From Thiomicrospira sp. WB1 (GTDB taxonomy: Bacteria > Pseudomonadota > Gammaproteobacteria > Thiomicrospirales > Thiomicrospiraceae): a stretch of 64,000 nt of DNA. A program made the translations under genes and the position numbers. Positions within the stretch are counted from its first letter, which is position 1, and each line of letters opens with the position of its first letter. Location: assembly GCF_001507535.1 (NCBI RefSeq), contig NZ_LQBN01000003.1, forward strand, positions 62,001-126,000. Direction: 5' to 3'. The notes beneath the pieces are model-generated. The model was not told the origin of the DNA. It did not search any database and saw only the letters and a program-made list of their open reading frames with translations. Positions 55,551-63,245 of this stretch are shown here, piece by piece.

Positions 55551-55678
55551 CGAAACGCCTGTTTTTTGACCAGGCCTGGTCAAAAACATTGTCCCCCTGA
55601 GCGCAGCCGAAGGGTCTTTAAAGACGGAGCTGGACGCCAAAGCACCCTCCGGCTGCGGTCGGGATGACAGGCGTTTCG
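55551..55678. repeat. 128-bp nested inverted-repeat structure
   Basis: Outer arms CGAAACGCCTGT (55551-55562) and ACAGGCGTTTCG (55667-55678) are perfect complements. Inside them lie a 24-bp perfect dyad around palindrome copy 12 (55563-55586) and a second arm pair (CGCAGCCG, AGGGT; ACCCT, CGGCTGCG; 55602-55657). This folds as a three-way junction. It resembles a small mobile repeat or a structured RNA; no protein is encoded. Confidence 0.7.
55569..55580. repeat. ACCAGGCCTGGT palindrome, copy 12
   Basis: Exact copy 41 bases after the CZB receptor. Symmetry reaches 24 bp (55563-55586): T-tract, GACCAGG, CCTGGTC, A-tract. It forms one arm of the nested structure at 55551-55678. Confidence 0.95.
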
Positions 55679-55800
55679 TGTTTTCGCCAGGGTTTTTGAC
55701 TGGCTTCAACTGAATGCTTCAGCAAGCCCCGACGTGTTCATTTTTTACTTGTGTAAAAAACGAACCAAAAAAGCACACCCGGCACACGCTTTCTGTGCAT

Positions 55801-55879
55801 TCTAAGCCCTGCCACAGGGCCCTTGCGAACTCGCTTCGCTCAAACAGGCGCAAGGGACATTTCCTGTGGCAGGTCTAAG
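55801..55879. repeat. REP-like inverted repeat with 6-bp direct flanks
   Basis: CCTGCCACAGG (55808-55818) pairs with CCTGTGGCAGG (55863-55873); inside, CCCTTGCG (55820-55827) pairs with CGCAAGGG (55849-55856). TCTAAG flanks both sides (55801-55806 and 55874-55879). The rest of the 55528-56062 gap holds short inverted repeats and no credible gene. Confidence 0.65.
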
Positions 55880-55973
55880 AAGCACGACGAAATCTTTGTG
55901 ATGGGAACTTGCCCAGGCATTGCTTGTGGCACGATTGGTTATGAACCGTTTTGTTTGTTCTGGTTGAAAAACA

Positions 55974-55985
55974 ACCAGGCCTGGT
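55974..55985. repeat. ACCAGGCCTGGT palindrome, copy 13
   Basis: Exact copy 405 bases after copy 12 in the same noncoding stretch; preceded by AACA and followed by CAAAAA, so it is not symmetric beyond the core. It is downstream of the znuB stop on the minus strand. Confidence 0.95.
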
Positions 55986-56062
55986 CAAAAAGGGGTTTCA
56001 GTTTGATCTGTTGGACGGGTTCTTATTAACCTGAAGAACAACAGATCAATATTCGAGCCGGA

Positions 56063-56869
56063 TCAATGGGCGCGTTTGAGCAGGCTTGTCAGGAACAAAA
56101 CTGTGGCCGCGGCCACAATGGCCGGGCCGGTGGGTAAATCCCATAAAAAAGAGGCCAGCAGGCCGCCCAGCACACTAATCACACCCAGGAGCATGGCGCC
56201 AGTCAGCATGGTTTCCGGCGAGCGGGCAAAACGCCGGGCACTGGCGGCCGGCATAATCAGTAATGAAGTGATGAGCAGAACCCCGACCACTTTGATGGCG
56301 AGGCCGATCAGAATGGCCAGTAATAGCAGATAGTGGCGTTGCAAAGCGCGCGTATCAATCCCTTCAATCTGGGCCAAATCGCTGTTGAGTGTCAGGTTCA
56401 GCATGTCAGACCAGTGACGCCAGACAAACCGCCCGATCCACAGCCCCAGAATTAGAATCCCGACCAGCTCGCCCGTTTGCAGACTGAGAATGTCGCCAAA
56501 CAGGTAGGCCATGAGGTCGATTTGAGTCGGTTGCTGCAGACTGATCAAAATCAGCGCCAGCGCCAGTGAAGCGTGAGCGAAAATCCCCAGAAGTGTGTCA
56601 CTGGGTAATCGGGTATGTCGGCTGAGCCAATCAATGCTCAGGGCGGCCAGAATCGACACGGCAATCACTGCCAGTGTCAGGTCCAGCTGCCACCACAACC
56701 CCAGGCTGACACCGAGCAGCGCGGAATGAGCCAGTGCGGCACCAAAGTAGGATTGTTTTTGCCAGACCACAAACACGCCCAGTGGTGCCGCGATCACAGC
56801 CAGCAAAAGACCGCCCGCGAAGGCATACAACAAAAAGTCAGGTAAGGTTAAAAGACTGTCCAGGCTCAT
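56063..56869 (-). CDS. znuB: zinc ABC transporter permease ZnuB
   Basis: A 268-residue ABC-3 family permease with about eight membrane segments. FVVWQKQSYFGAALAHSALLG, ASLALALILIS and KVVGVLLITSLLIMPAASA are conserved. It forms the membrane channel of the zinc importer. The ATG overlaps the znuC stop by four bases. The genes lie on the minus strand, divergent from znuA. Confidence 0.94.
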   Translation of the reverse strand: MSLDSLLTLPDFLLYAFAGGLLLAVIAAPLGVFVVWQKQSYFGAALAHSALLGVSLGLWWQLDLTLAVIAVSILAALSIDWLSRHTRLPSDTLLGIFAHASLALALILISLQQPTQIDLMAYLFGDILSLQTGELVGILILGLWIGRFVWRHWSDMLNLTLNSDLAQIEGIDTRALQRHYLLLLAILIGLAIKVVGVLLITSLLIMPAASARRFARSPETMLTGAMLLGVISVLGGLLASFLWDLPTGPAIVAAATVLFLTSLLKRAH

Positions 56870-57633
56870 GATGACGTTGATTCCTGTGTCGGATGCACGT
56901 GTTCGCAGGCCTCGGAATGATGGTGTTCGTAGAGAGCCAGTTGCTCAAACCCGTCACCGAACAGCGTTTTGAAGGCATCGGTGCCGGAGATGGTTTGTGG
57001 GTGGCCCTGACAGCAGATGTGCTGGTTCAGACAGAGCACGCGGTGAGTGTCCTTCATCACGATATGCAGGTCATGACTGACCATTAGAATGCCGCAATGA
57101 TGGCGCAGGCGAACGGCATTGATGTATTCGTACAATTCGGTCTGACCCTGCAGATCAACGCCCTGAACGGGCTCGTCCAGCACCAATAAATCCGGCGACT
57201 TCAGTAAAGCTCTCGCCAGCAATACCCGTTGCATTTCTCCGCCGGAAATTTTCTGCACCGGCCGTTTCATCAAACCGCCCAGCGTCAGCTCCTCGGCGAC
57301 CGCTTCCAGTTTTGTGATAAACTCTGACCGCTTTTCATGGCGCGGTCGAGCTAAGCTCAGAAAGCGCGTCACGCTTAAGGGCAGGCTGTCGTCGATTTGA
57401 ATTTTCTGGGGCATGAAACCCACGCGCAGGCCAGGCTTGCGTTGAATCCGGCCTTGCGTTGGCTGCATCAAGCCCAGCAATAATTTAAGCAGCGTGGATT
57501 TGCCAGCGCCATTGGGGCCGATCAACGTCAGGATTTCATCCGGATACAAACTCAATGACACATTGGACAGTACGTCCTGATCGTCAAAGCGGTGGCTGAT
57601 ATTGTGAGCTTCGATAAGTGGCGTGGTATTCAT
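56866..57633 (-). CDS. znuC: zinc ABC transporter ATPase ZnuC
   Basis: A 255-residue ATPase. IGPNGAGKSTLLKLLLGL is Walker A, KISGGEMQRVLLARALL the ABC signature, LLVLDEPVQGVD Walker B and MVSHDLHIVM the switch histidine. The C-terminal tail is His-rich (EHHHSEACEHVH), typical of ZnuC. It powers zinc import with ZnuB and ZnuA. It starts 48 bases from znuA; I see no clear Zur box in that gap. Confidence 0.95.
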   Translation of the reverse strand: MNTTPLIEAHNISHRFDDQDVLSNVSLSLYPDEILTLIGPNGAGKSTLLKLLLGLMQPTQGRIQRKPGLRVGFMPQKIQIDDSLPLSVTRFLSLARPRHEKRSEFITKLEAVAEELTLGGLMKRPVQKISGGEMQRVLLARALLKSPDLLVLDEPVQGVDLQGQTELYEYINAVRLRHHCGILMVSHDLHIVMKDTHRVLCLNQHICCQGHPQTISGTDAFKTLFGDGFEQLALYEHHHSEACEHVHPTQESTSS

Positions 57634-57681
57634 TGATTGGATTTTAGTGGATATGAGTGCGCTTTGGTAGAGGAGAAAAGT

Positions 57682-58623
57682 ATGAAACGCAGAAGCCTTT
57701 GGTGGATCGGCGTGTTAATGTGGTGGGTGAGTCAGCCACTCTGGGCCAAAACCGTGGTGGTGACGTTGCCCCCGCTGGGTGCGCTGATCGCTCCGTTTTT
57801 GGATGATAATGACCGGTTGGTGGTGCTCTTAAACCAAGGGGCTTCGCCCCATGGCTTTGAGTTTCGGCCCTCGCAGCGTATGGCTGTGTCTGAGGCCGAT
57901 GTGCTGGTGTCGGTGGGCACCCCGGTGGATGTCTGGGCCAATGACGCGTTTGCGCAGGCACACGACCAGGGCGCTCAATGGGTGCGAATGACGGACTCAG
58001 CCTCGGTTTTTTATCCGAAGCGAGGCTTGCTGGAAACCTCGCCGCAGGCCGCACACGACCATCATGATCACCACCATCATGAAGGCGAGGACGATGGCCA
58101 TATCTGGCTGTCTCCCACCAATGCATCGGCGTTTTTAAACGCCTTTGCCAAGCATTGGTCGGTCAACACGCCCCAAGCCACCGCGCAGAGACTTGAAACC
58201 AGCCTGGCCGCGTTGTCGAGCCAGGTCGACGCATTAGCGCGGCAGTTGTCTCCGGTCTCGGAGCGCCCCTACCTGGTGTTACACGACGCCTACCAGTATT
58301 TTGAAAAGCATTTTAACCTGAATTATCAGGGCGCGATTCAACTGTCTCCCATGATTCGTCCCGGGGTTCGGCATGTGCTCGAGTTGCGTGAAAAAATTGC
58401 ATCGAACGGCATTCAGTGTGTATTCAAAGACCCGCAGTTTCCGCAACGTCAGGTGGCTTACGTGGTGAAGGATCTGTCGGTTCGCATCGGCACGCTCGAC
58501 CCTTTAGGCCATACGCTTTGGCCGGATGCCGAAGCGATTCGCGCTGATGAGGCCACGTTGCCTTATGCCCGGTTTTTACAAGCGCTGGCCGATGGTTATA
58601 CGCAGTGTCTGGCACCGACATGA
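57682..58623 (+). CDS. znuA: zinc-binding periplasmic protein ZnuA
   Basis: A 313-residue cluster A-I substrate-binding protein with a signal peptide (VLMWWVSQPLWA). HGFEFRPSQ gives the first metal His, a His- and Asp-rich loop (HDHHDHHHHEGEDDGH, about 128-145) precedes GHIWLSP (second His), and LHDAYQYFEKHF gives the third. The loop is the mark of zinc rather than manganese binders. ATG 57682 is set by GAGGAG upstream. The stop overlaps the next gene by four bases. Confidence 0.94.
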   Translation: MKRRSLWWIGVLMWWVSQPLWAKTVVVTLPPLGALIAPFLDDNDRLVVLLNQGASPHGFEFRPSQRMAVSEADVLVSVGTPVDVWANDAFAQAHDQGAQWVRMTDSASVFYPKRGLLETSPQAAHDHHDHHHHEGEDDGHIWLSPTNASAFLNAFAKHWSVNTPQATAQRLETSLAALSSQVDALARQLSPVSERPYLVLHDAYQYFEKHFNLNYQGAIQLSPMIRPGVRHVLELREKIASNGIQCVFKDPQFPQRQVAYVVKDLSVRIGTLDPLGHTLWPDAEAIRADEATLPYARFLQALADGYTQCLAPT

Positions 58624-59369
58624 CCCCTATTTGGCTGAACGGGCTGCCCGGAGCAGGCAAAACGCGCTGGCGTCAGGCGGCAGTGGCTGACGGCCTAAAG
58701 TGGATTGAGCTGAGTCAGCCGGCTGTGCCGTCCACGCTGAGACCGGATGAACTTATTTTTTGCGTGGTGGATGCAAGGGCCGAGCCCCCAGCGCCTCATT
58801 CACTGGCGGATCAGTGGCTGAGGGCGGATCTGTCGGTGGCGCGAGGCGTGATTATGAGTTTTGCCGAGCAGGCAGACCTGATGCAGCAGCAACGCTGGCA
58901 GGCCTGGTTAAAAACCACAAGCGCTGACTCCTTGCCGCGTCATTGGTGGCTGTCTCAGACGCCTCCTTCATCCCGATGGCTTCTGCAGTGGTTGGAGGCG
59001 GCTGATAAGGCGGCCACCCCCGAGGACCATTCGCTCTGGCAGGCGCAGCGTGAGCGTTGGCAATCGACCTGGCGAGTCGAGGCGTGGTCGCTTTCCTCAA
59101 TCAATGCTCAGCCCAATGCTCAATGGACGCTGGAAGGGCTTCTGGCTGGGCTGGATGCAGCGCGGCACAATCTGTGCATGTGCCTGCTGAGAGTGGAAGG
59201 GGAGATCAACACGGTTGAATACGATAACCGGGTGGCGATTGAAGGTGATTATCAGCGCGTTGTCCCTTATGCCGCCGATTCCGAGTCGCCGGAAAGCTGG
59301 TTGCGTGTGTCGGGCATGGATCTGGATCATGCCTGGCTGGCGGAGTTGATCCGCGGCTGTGTGGTTTGA
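58620..59369 (+). CDS. degenerate COG0523/CobW-like P-loop protein
   Basis: A 249-residue protein with a G1 loop (IWLNGLPGAGKT) at its start, a strand FCVVDARAEPP where COG0523 proteins have their switch aspartate, and a C-terminal strand pair (WLRVSGMDLDHAWLAELI) like the CobW C-terminal domain (usually FIGxxLDxxxL). It lacks the CxCC metal motif and the NKxD guanine motif; SFAEQADL lies in its place. It is shorter than the 300-400 residues of the family. Translation is coupled to znuA (ATGA), which supports a zinc-linked role. Possibly a reduced metallochaperone; GTP binding is doubtful. Confidence 0.6.
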   Translation: MTPIWLNGLPGAGKTRWRQAAVADGLKWIELSQPAVPSTLRPDELIFCVVDARAEPPAPHSLADQWLRADLSVARGVIMSFAEQADLMQQQRWQAWLKTTSADSLPRHWWLSQTPPSSRWLLQWLEAADKAATPEDHSLWQAQRERWQSTWRVEAWSLSSINAQPNAQWTLEGLLAGLDAARHNLCMCLLRVEGEINTVEYDNRVAIEGDYQRVVPYAADSESPESWLRVSGMDLDHAWLAELIRGCVV

Positions 59370-59385
59370 TAAGCAGGATTCATCA

Positions 59386-59425
59386 TAGACAGTTTGGCAA
59401 TTTCTGACTAAAATAGTCAGAAATT
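59386..59425 (+). promoter_or_regulatory. suf promoter with IscR type 1-like operator
   Basis: TAGACA (59386-59391), 17 bases, TAAAAT (59409-59414). Across the -10 box lies a perfect dyad, AATTTCTGACTA-AAA-TAGTCAGAAATT (59399-59425). Its core fits the IscR type 1 consensus (YYGACTRWWWYAGTCRR) at every position. Repression by an iron-sulfur Rrf2 protein is therefore likely. Confidence 0.75.
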
Positions 59426-59446
59426 AATGACAACCAGAGACTTCGC

Positions 59447-60916
59447 ATGACAGAAGCGACCCAATATCAGGAAATCAATGACCTGCTGAGTAAGAATCAG
59501 CACTACAAAGAAGGTTTCTATACTCAAACCGCGGTGGAAACGTTTGAAAAGGGCCTGAATGAAACGGTGATCCGTGCGATTTCGGCCAAGAAGAACGAAC
59601 CCCAGTGGATGTTGGATTTTCGTCTGAAAGCGTTTGAGCATTGGAAGAAAATGCCCGAGCCGCACTGGGCCAAAGCCGAGTATGAGCCGCTGGATTACCA
59701 GGATTACAGCTACTACTCCGCACCTGAGTGCAATCAATGCGCGGTGGACGAGGACGAGCCAGTGGAAGAGGGCATTGACCCGGAAGTGGCCAAAGCGTTC
59801 GCAGCCCTGGGTGTGCCGCTGGATGGCAGCGGTGAGAGTGATGTGGCCGTCGATGCCATTTTTGACTCGGTGTCGGTGTCCACAACCAAGCGCGAAGAAT
59901 TGTCCAAATTGGGCATTATTTTCTGCTCCTTTTCAGAAGCGGTGCAGGAATACCCGGAGTTGGTGCAGCAATATTTGGGCACCGTGGTGCCACATCACGA
60001 CAATTATTTTGCGGCATTGAATTCGGCGGTGGCATCAGACGGCACCTTTGTCTACGTGCCCGAAGGGGTGCGCTGCCCGGTGGATCTTTCCACCTATTTC
60101 CGCATCAATGAAGCCAAAACCGGTCAGTTCGAGCGGACGATTTTGATTGCCGAGAAAGGCAGTTATGTGAGCTATCTGGAAGGCTGTTCGGCGCCGGTAC
60201 GCGATACGTATCAGCTGCATGCGGCCGTGGTGGAAGTCATCGTGCACGAACGGGCCGAGGTGAAGTATTCCACCGTGCAGAACTGGTACCCCGGCGATGA
60301 AGACTGCGAGGGAGGCATTCTTAATTTTGTCACCAAGCGCGGTGTGTGCGAGGGCGATCATGCCAAACTGTCCTGGACCCAGGCCGAAACCGGCTCGGCC
60401 ATCACCTGGAAATACCCCAGCTGCGTTCTGAAAGGGGATCACTCCATCGGTGAATTTTATTCAGTGGCCTTGACCAACCGCCGACAGCAGGCCGATACCG
60501 GCACCAAAATGATTCACCTGGGCAAAAACACCCGCAGCACGATTATTTCCAAAGGGTTGTCAGCGGGGCACTCCGACAACACCTATCGTGGGTTGGTGCG
60601 CATTCTGCCCGGTGCCGACAATGCGCGTAATTTTACACAGTGTGATTCCATGCTGATCGGCAACCAGTGCGGCGCGCACACCTTCCCGTACATCGAGGTG
60701 GAAAACCCATCGGCGCAAATGGAACATGAGGCGACGACCTCCCGCATCGGAGAAGATCAGCTGTTTTATTGTCAGCAACGCGGCATCAGTGAGCAGGACG
60801 CGATTTCCATGATCGTGAATGGTTTCTGTAAAGACGTGTTCAGCGAGTTGCCGCTTGAGTTCGCCCAGGAAGCCGAAGAACTTTTGGCCGTGAGTCTGGA
60901 AGGGTCTGTCGGCTAA
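59447..60916 (+). CDS. sufB: Fe-S cluster assembly protein SufB
   Basis: A 489-residue scaffold subunit of the SufBC2D complex that builds Fe-S clusters. [18 protein letters not shown] at the N-terminus, [37 protein letters not shown] and [19 protein letters not shown] are conserved. The length is that of enteric SufB (495). It starts 22 bases after the IscR-like operator. A palindrome copy lies in the 82-base gap before sufC. Confidence 0.96.
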   Translation: MTEATQYQEINDLLSKNQHYKEGFYTQTAVETFEKGLNETVIRAISAKKNEPQWMLDFRLKAFEHWKKMPEPHWAKAEYEPLDYQDYSYYSAPECNQCAVDEDEPVEEGIDPEVAKAFAALGVPLDGSGESDVAVDAIFDSVSVSTTKREELSKLGIIFCSFSEAVQEYPELVQQYLGTVVPHHDNYFAALNSAVASDGTFVYVPEGVRCPVDLSTYFRINEAKTGQFERTILIAEKGSYVSYLEGCSAPVRDTYQLHAAVVEVIVHERAEVKYSTVQNWYPGDEDCEGGILNFVTKRGVCEGDHAKLSWTQAETGSAITWKYPSCVLKGDHSIGEFYSVALTNRRQQADTGTKMIHLGKNTRSTIISKGLSAGHSDNTYRGLVRILPGADNARNFTQCDSMLIGNQCGAHTFPYIEVENPSAQMEHEATTSRIGEDQLFYCQQRGISEQDAISMIVNGFCKDVFSELPLEFAQEAEELLAVSLEGSVG

Positions 60917-60967
60917 ACCGTATCCGGTCCGATTCAGAGGTAAACGTTTAGGCCAAACCCATTTTTA

Positions 60968-60979
60968 ACCAGGCCTGGT
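60968..60979. repeat. ACCAGGCCTGGT palindrome, copy 14
   Basis: Exact copy in the sufB-sufC gap, dyad TTAACC/GGTTAA over 60965-60982. It is the only long gap inside the suf operon. Confidence 0.95.
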
Positions 60980-60998
60980 TAATTCAGAGAGAGACGTT

Positions 60999-61766
60999 AT
61001 GTTATTGAATGTTGAAAATCTTCACGCAGAGGTGGCCGAGGGCGGCCAGCCGATTCTTAAGGGCTTGAACCTGCAGGTAGAGCCGGGCGAAGTCCACGCG
61101 ATCATGGGGCCGAACGGGGCCGGAAAAAGCACGCTTTCCAGTGTGCTGGCCGGGCGCGATGACTATGAAGTCACGGACGGGTCGGCTCAGTTTGACGGCG
61201 AGGACCTGTTGGAGATGGACCCGGAGGAACGGGCACGCAAAGGGGTGTTTCTGGCGTTTCAGTACCCGGTTGAAATCCCGGGGGTCAGTAACAAACTGTT
61301 TATGCAGACCGCGGTCAATGCGGTGCGCGAAGAGCGCGGGCAGGCCCCGCTGGATATGTTTGATTTTGATGAATACGCCCAGTCGAAGATGTCGACCTTG
61401 AATATGCGCCCGGATCTGCTGGAACGTTCCGTCAATGTCGGCTTCTCCGGCGGCGAGAAAAAACGCAATGATATGTACCAGATGGCGTTGTTGGAACCCA
61501 AGCTTTGCATTATGGATGAGACCGATTCCGGCCTCGACATCGATGCGTTGAAGGTGGTGGCCAAAGGGGTCAATGCGTTGCGTTCGCCTGAGCGCAGTTT
61601 TCTGGTGGTGACGCACTATCAGCGTCTGCTTGATTATATCAAACCGGATGTGGTGCATGTGCTGTATGACGGAAAGATTGTGAAGTCCGGCGGGTTTGAG
61701 CTGGTGGAAAAACTCGAAAACGAAGGCTACGATCAAATTATTCAGTCTCATGAAACCGGTCAATAA
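60999..61766 (+). CDS. sufC: Fe-S assembly ATPase SufC
   Basis: A 255-residue ABC-type ATPase, soluble, that drives the SufBCD scaffold. IMGPNGAGKSTLSSVLAG is Walker A, VGFSGGEKKRNDMYQMAL the signature region with the SufC-specific EKKRN, and CIMDETDSGLDIDAL Walker B. It lies 12 bases before sufD. Confidence 0.97.
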   Translation: MLLNVENLHAEVAEGGQPILKGLNLQVEPGEVHAIMGPNGAGKSTLSSVLAGRDDYEVTDGSAQFDGEDLLEMDPEERARKGVFLAFQYPVEIPGVSNKLFMQTAVNAVREERGQAPLDMFDFDEYAQSKMSTLNMRPDLLERSVNVGFSGGEKKRNDMYQMALLEPKLCIMDETDSGLDIDALKVVAKGVNALRSPERSFLVVTHYQRLLDYIKPDVVHVLYDGKIVKSGGFELVEKLENEGYDQIIQSHETGQ

Positions 61767-61778
61767 TCAGGCATTGCT

Positions 61779-63245
61779 ATGACAGAACGTAATCAGGTAA
61801 CGACGCTTCCGAAAATGCCGCCCAATGCGCGTGCACTCCTGGAAGCACTGGAGCAAGAAAGCCAGGCGTTAAATCAGCGCGACCAGGCGGATCCGGCCCG
61901 CGAAAAATTGGTGGCGCGCCGTATCGCCGCTGCGGAGCAGCTGCGTCAAACCGGCTGGCCCACTCGAAAACACGAAAACTGGCATTACACCGGCTTGACT
62001 CCGCTGTTTGAATCCTCTTTTTCTTTGGCCGCGACCCCGAACAATGATCAGGACCCGGCAGACGTGGCCGGTTTGAGCGACGCCGCCCTGACCCCTTACC
62101 TGCCGCCGTTTGAAACCATTCGGCTGGTGTTTGTGGATGGGGTGTTTTCCGAATCGCTGTCCGGCGGTCTGGATGCGATTGATGACGACCTGTCGATTGA
62201 GATGGCCGACGCCGATGCCATTCAGTCCATGACACTGGCTGATTTACGACGCTATCAGGGCGTGCAGGACGGCACACGCAATGCCGCACGTCCGGTGGCA
62301 CCGTCGGATGCGCCCAGTGTGGACGATGTGTTTGTGCACATTAATGAAATGTGTCTGGATCAGGGGCTGACCATCCGCCTGGCGCCGAATAAAGTGCTCG
62401 CCCGTCCGTTGCAGATTTTACAACTGGTGACCCAAAACGATGCCCTGGTCAATCTGCGCGTTCGGTTTGAGTTGGGCCATCACGCCCAGATGAGCTGGTT
62501 GAATCAGTGCGCGTGTCTGGATGATGCGGCACGCAGCTGGGTGAACCGTCTGCAACAGGTGTCTCTGGCAGATGGCGCGGTGGCGCGCCAGGTCGACTGG
62601 CAGGGATTGAATGACCAAAGCTTTCTTTCAAGCATGACGTATGTGGATCAGGCGCCGCATTCCCAATGGCAGAATCATGCTTTGGCACTGGGCGCGCGCT
62701 GGTCTCGGCAGCAGTCTTATGTCTGTCTCAACGGCGAAGGCGCGGATGCCGAGCAGAATACGCTGGCCTGGGTGCGCGGCCAGCAATTGACCGATGCGCG
62801 AACCGAGACCCAGCACGGTGCGGCTCATTGCACCAGCCGTCAATTGCATAAGTTCGTGGTTCAGGATCAGGGCCGCGGGGTGTTTAACGGTATGATCGGG
62901 GTCGCCAAGGCCGCGCAAAAAACCGACGGGCAGATGGACAATAAAAATCTGTTGCTGTCGCCCAAAGCCAAAATGGATACCAAGCCTCAGTTGGAAATTT
63001 ACGCCGACGATGTGGCCTGTTCGCATGGCTGTGCCTCGGGAGAAATCGATGCCAACCAGATTTTCTATGCGCAAGCACGGGGGATTAAGCACGATGAGGC
63101 GGTTCGAATGATCACGCAGGCGTTCTTGCTGGAACCTTTGGAATCGATTGCGCACGACAGCTTGCGTCAATGGCTGCACGATGATCTGTCAAAGCGTCTG
63201 GTCGCTTTGCCCAGCCTGCAACATCAGCGGGATGAAAATGCATGA
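61779..63245 (+). CDS. sufD: Fe-S assembly protein SufD
   Basis: A 488-residue SufB homologue and scaffold partner. TRKHENWHYTGLTPLF at the N-terminus and DNKNLLLSPKAKMDTKPQLEI, DDVACSHGCASGEID at the C-terminus (the conserved Cys/His cluster of SufD) identify it. It is longer than the enteric 423 residues, mainly through its N-terminal half. The stop overlaps sufS by four bases. Confidence 0.95.
   Translation: MTERNQVTTLPKMPPNARALLEALEQESQALNQRDQADPAREKLVARRIAAAEQLRQTGWPTRKHENWHYTGLTPLFESSFSLAATPNNDQDPADVAGLSDAALTPYLPPFETIRLVFVDGVFSESLSGGLDAIDDDLSIEMADADAIQSMTLADLRRYQGVQDGTRNAARPVAPSDAPSVDDVFVHINEMCLDQGLTIRLAPNKVLARPLQILQLVTQNDALVNLRVRFELGHHAQMSWLNQCACLDDAARSWVNRLQQVSLADGAVARQVDWQGLNDQSFLSSMTYVDQAPHSQWQNHALALGARWSRQQSYVCLNGEGADAEQNTLAWVRGQQLTDARTETQHGAAHCTSRQLHKFVVQDQGRGVFNGMIGVAKAAQKTDGQMDNKNLLLSPKAKMDTKPQLEIYADDVACSHGCASGEIDANQIFYAQARGIKHDEAVRMITQAFLLEPLESIAHDSLRQWLHDDLSKRLVALPSLQHQRDENA

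Noticed and set aside
55823-56029. 68-codon frame in the repeat-rich gap
   Set aside because: It begins inside an inverted repeat and covers a palindrome copy; no ribosome site and odd composition.
57634-57681. Zur box between znuC and znuA
   Set aside because: I see no AT-rich dyad with the Zur-type symmetry in the 48-base gap; control may lie inside a coding end or use a divergent site.
1234-60979. Reading the palindromes as ordinary intrinsic terminators
   Set aside because: They lie inside genes and inside operons, and the A-tract, not a T-tract, is on the 3' side of both strands. Real terminators at 23045 and 49657 look different.
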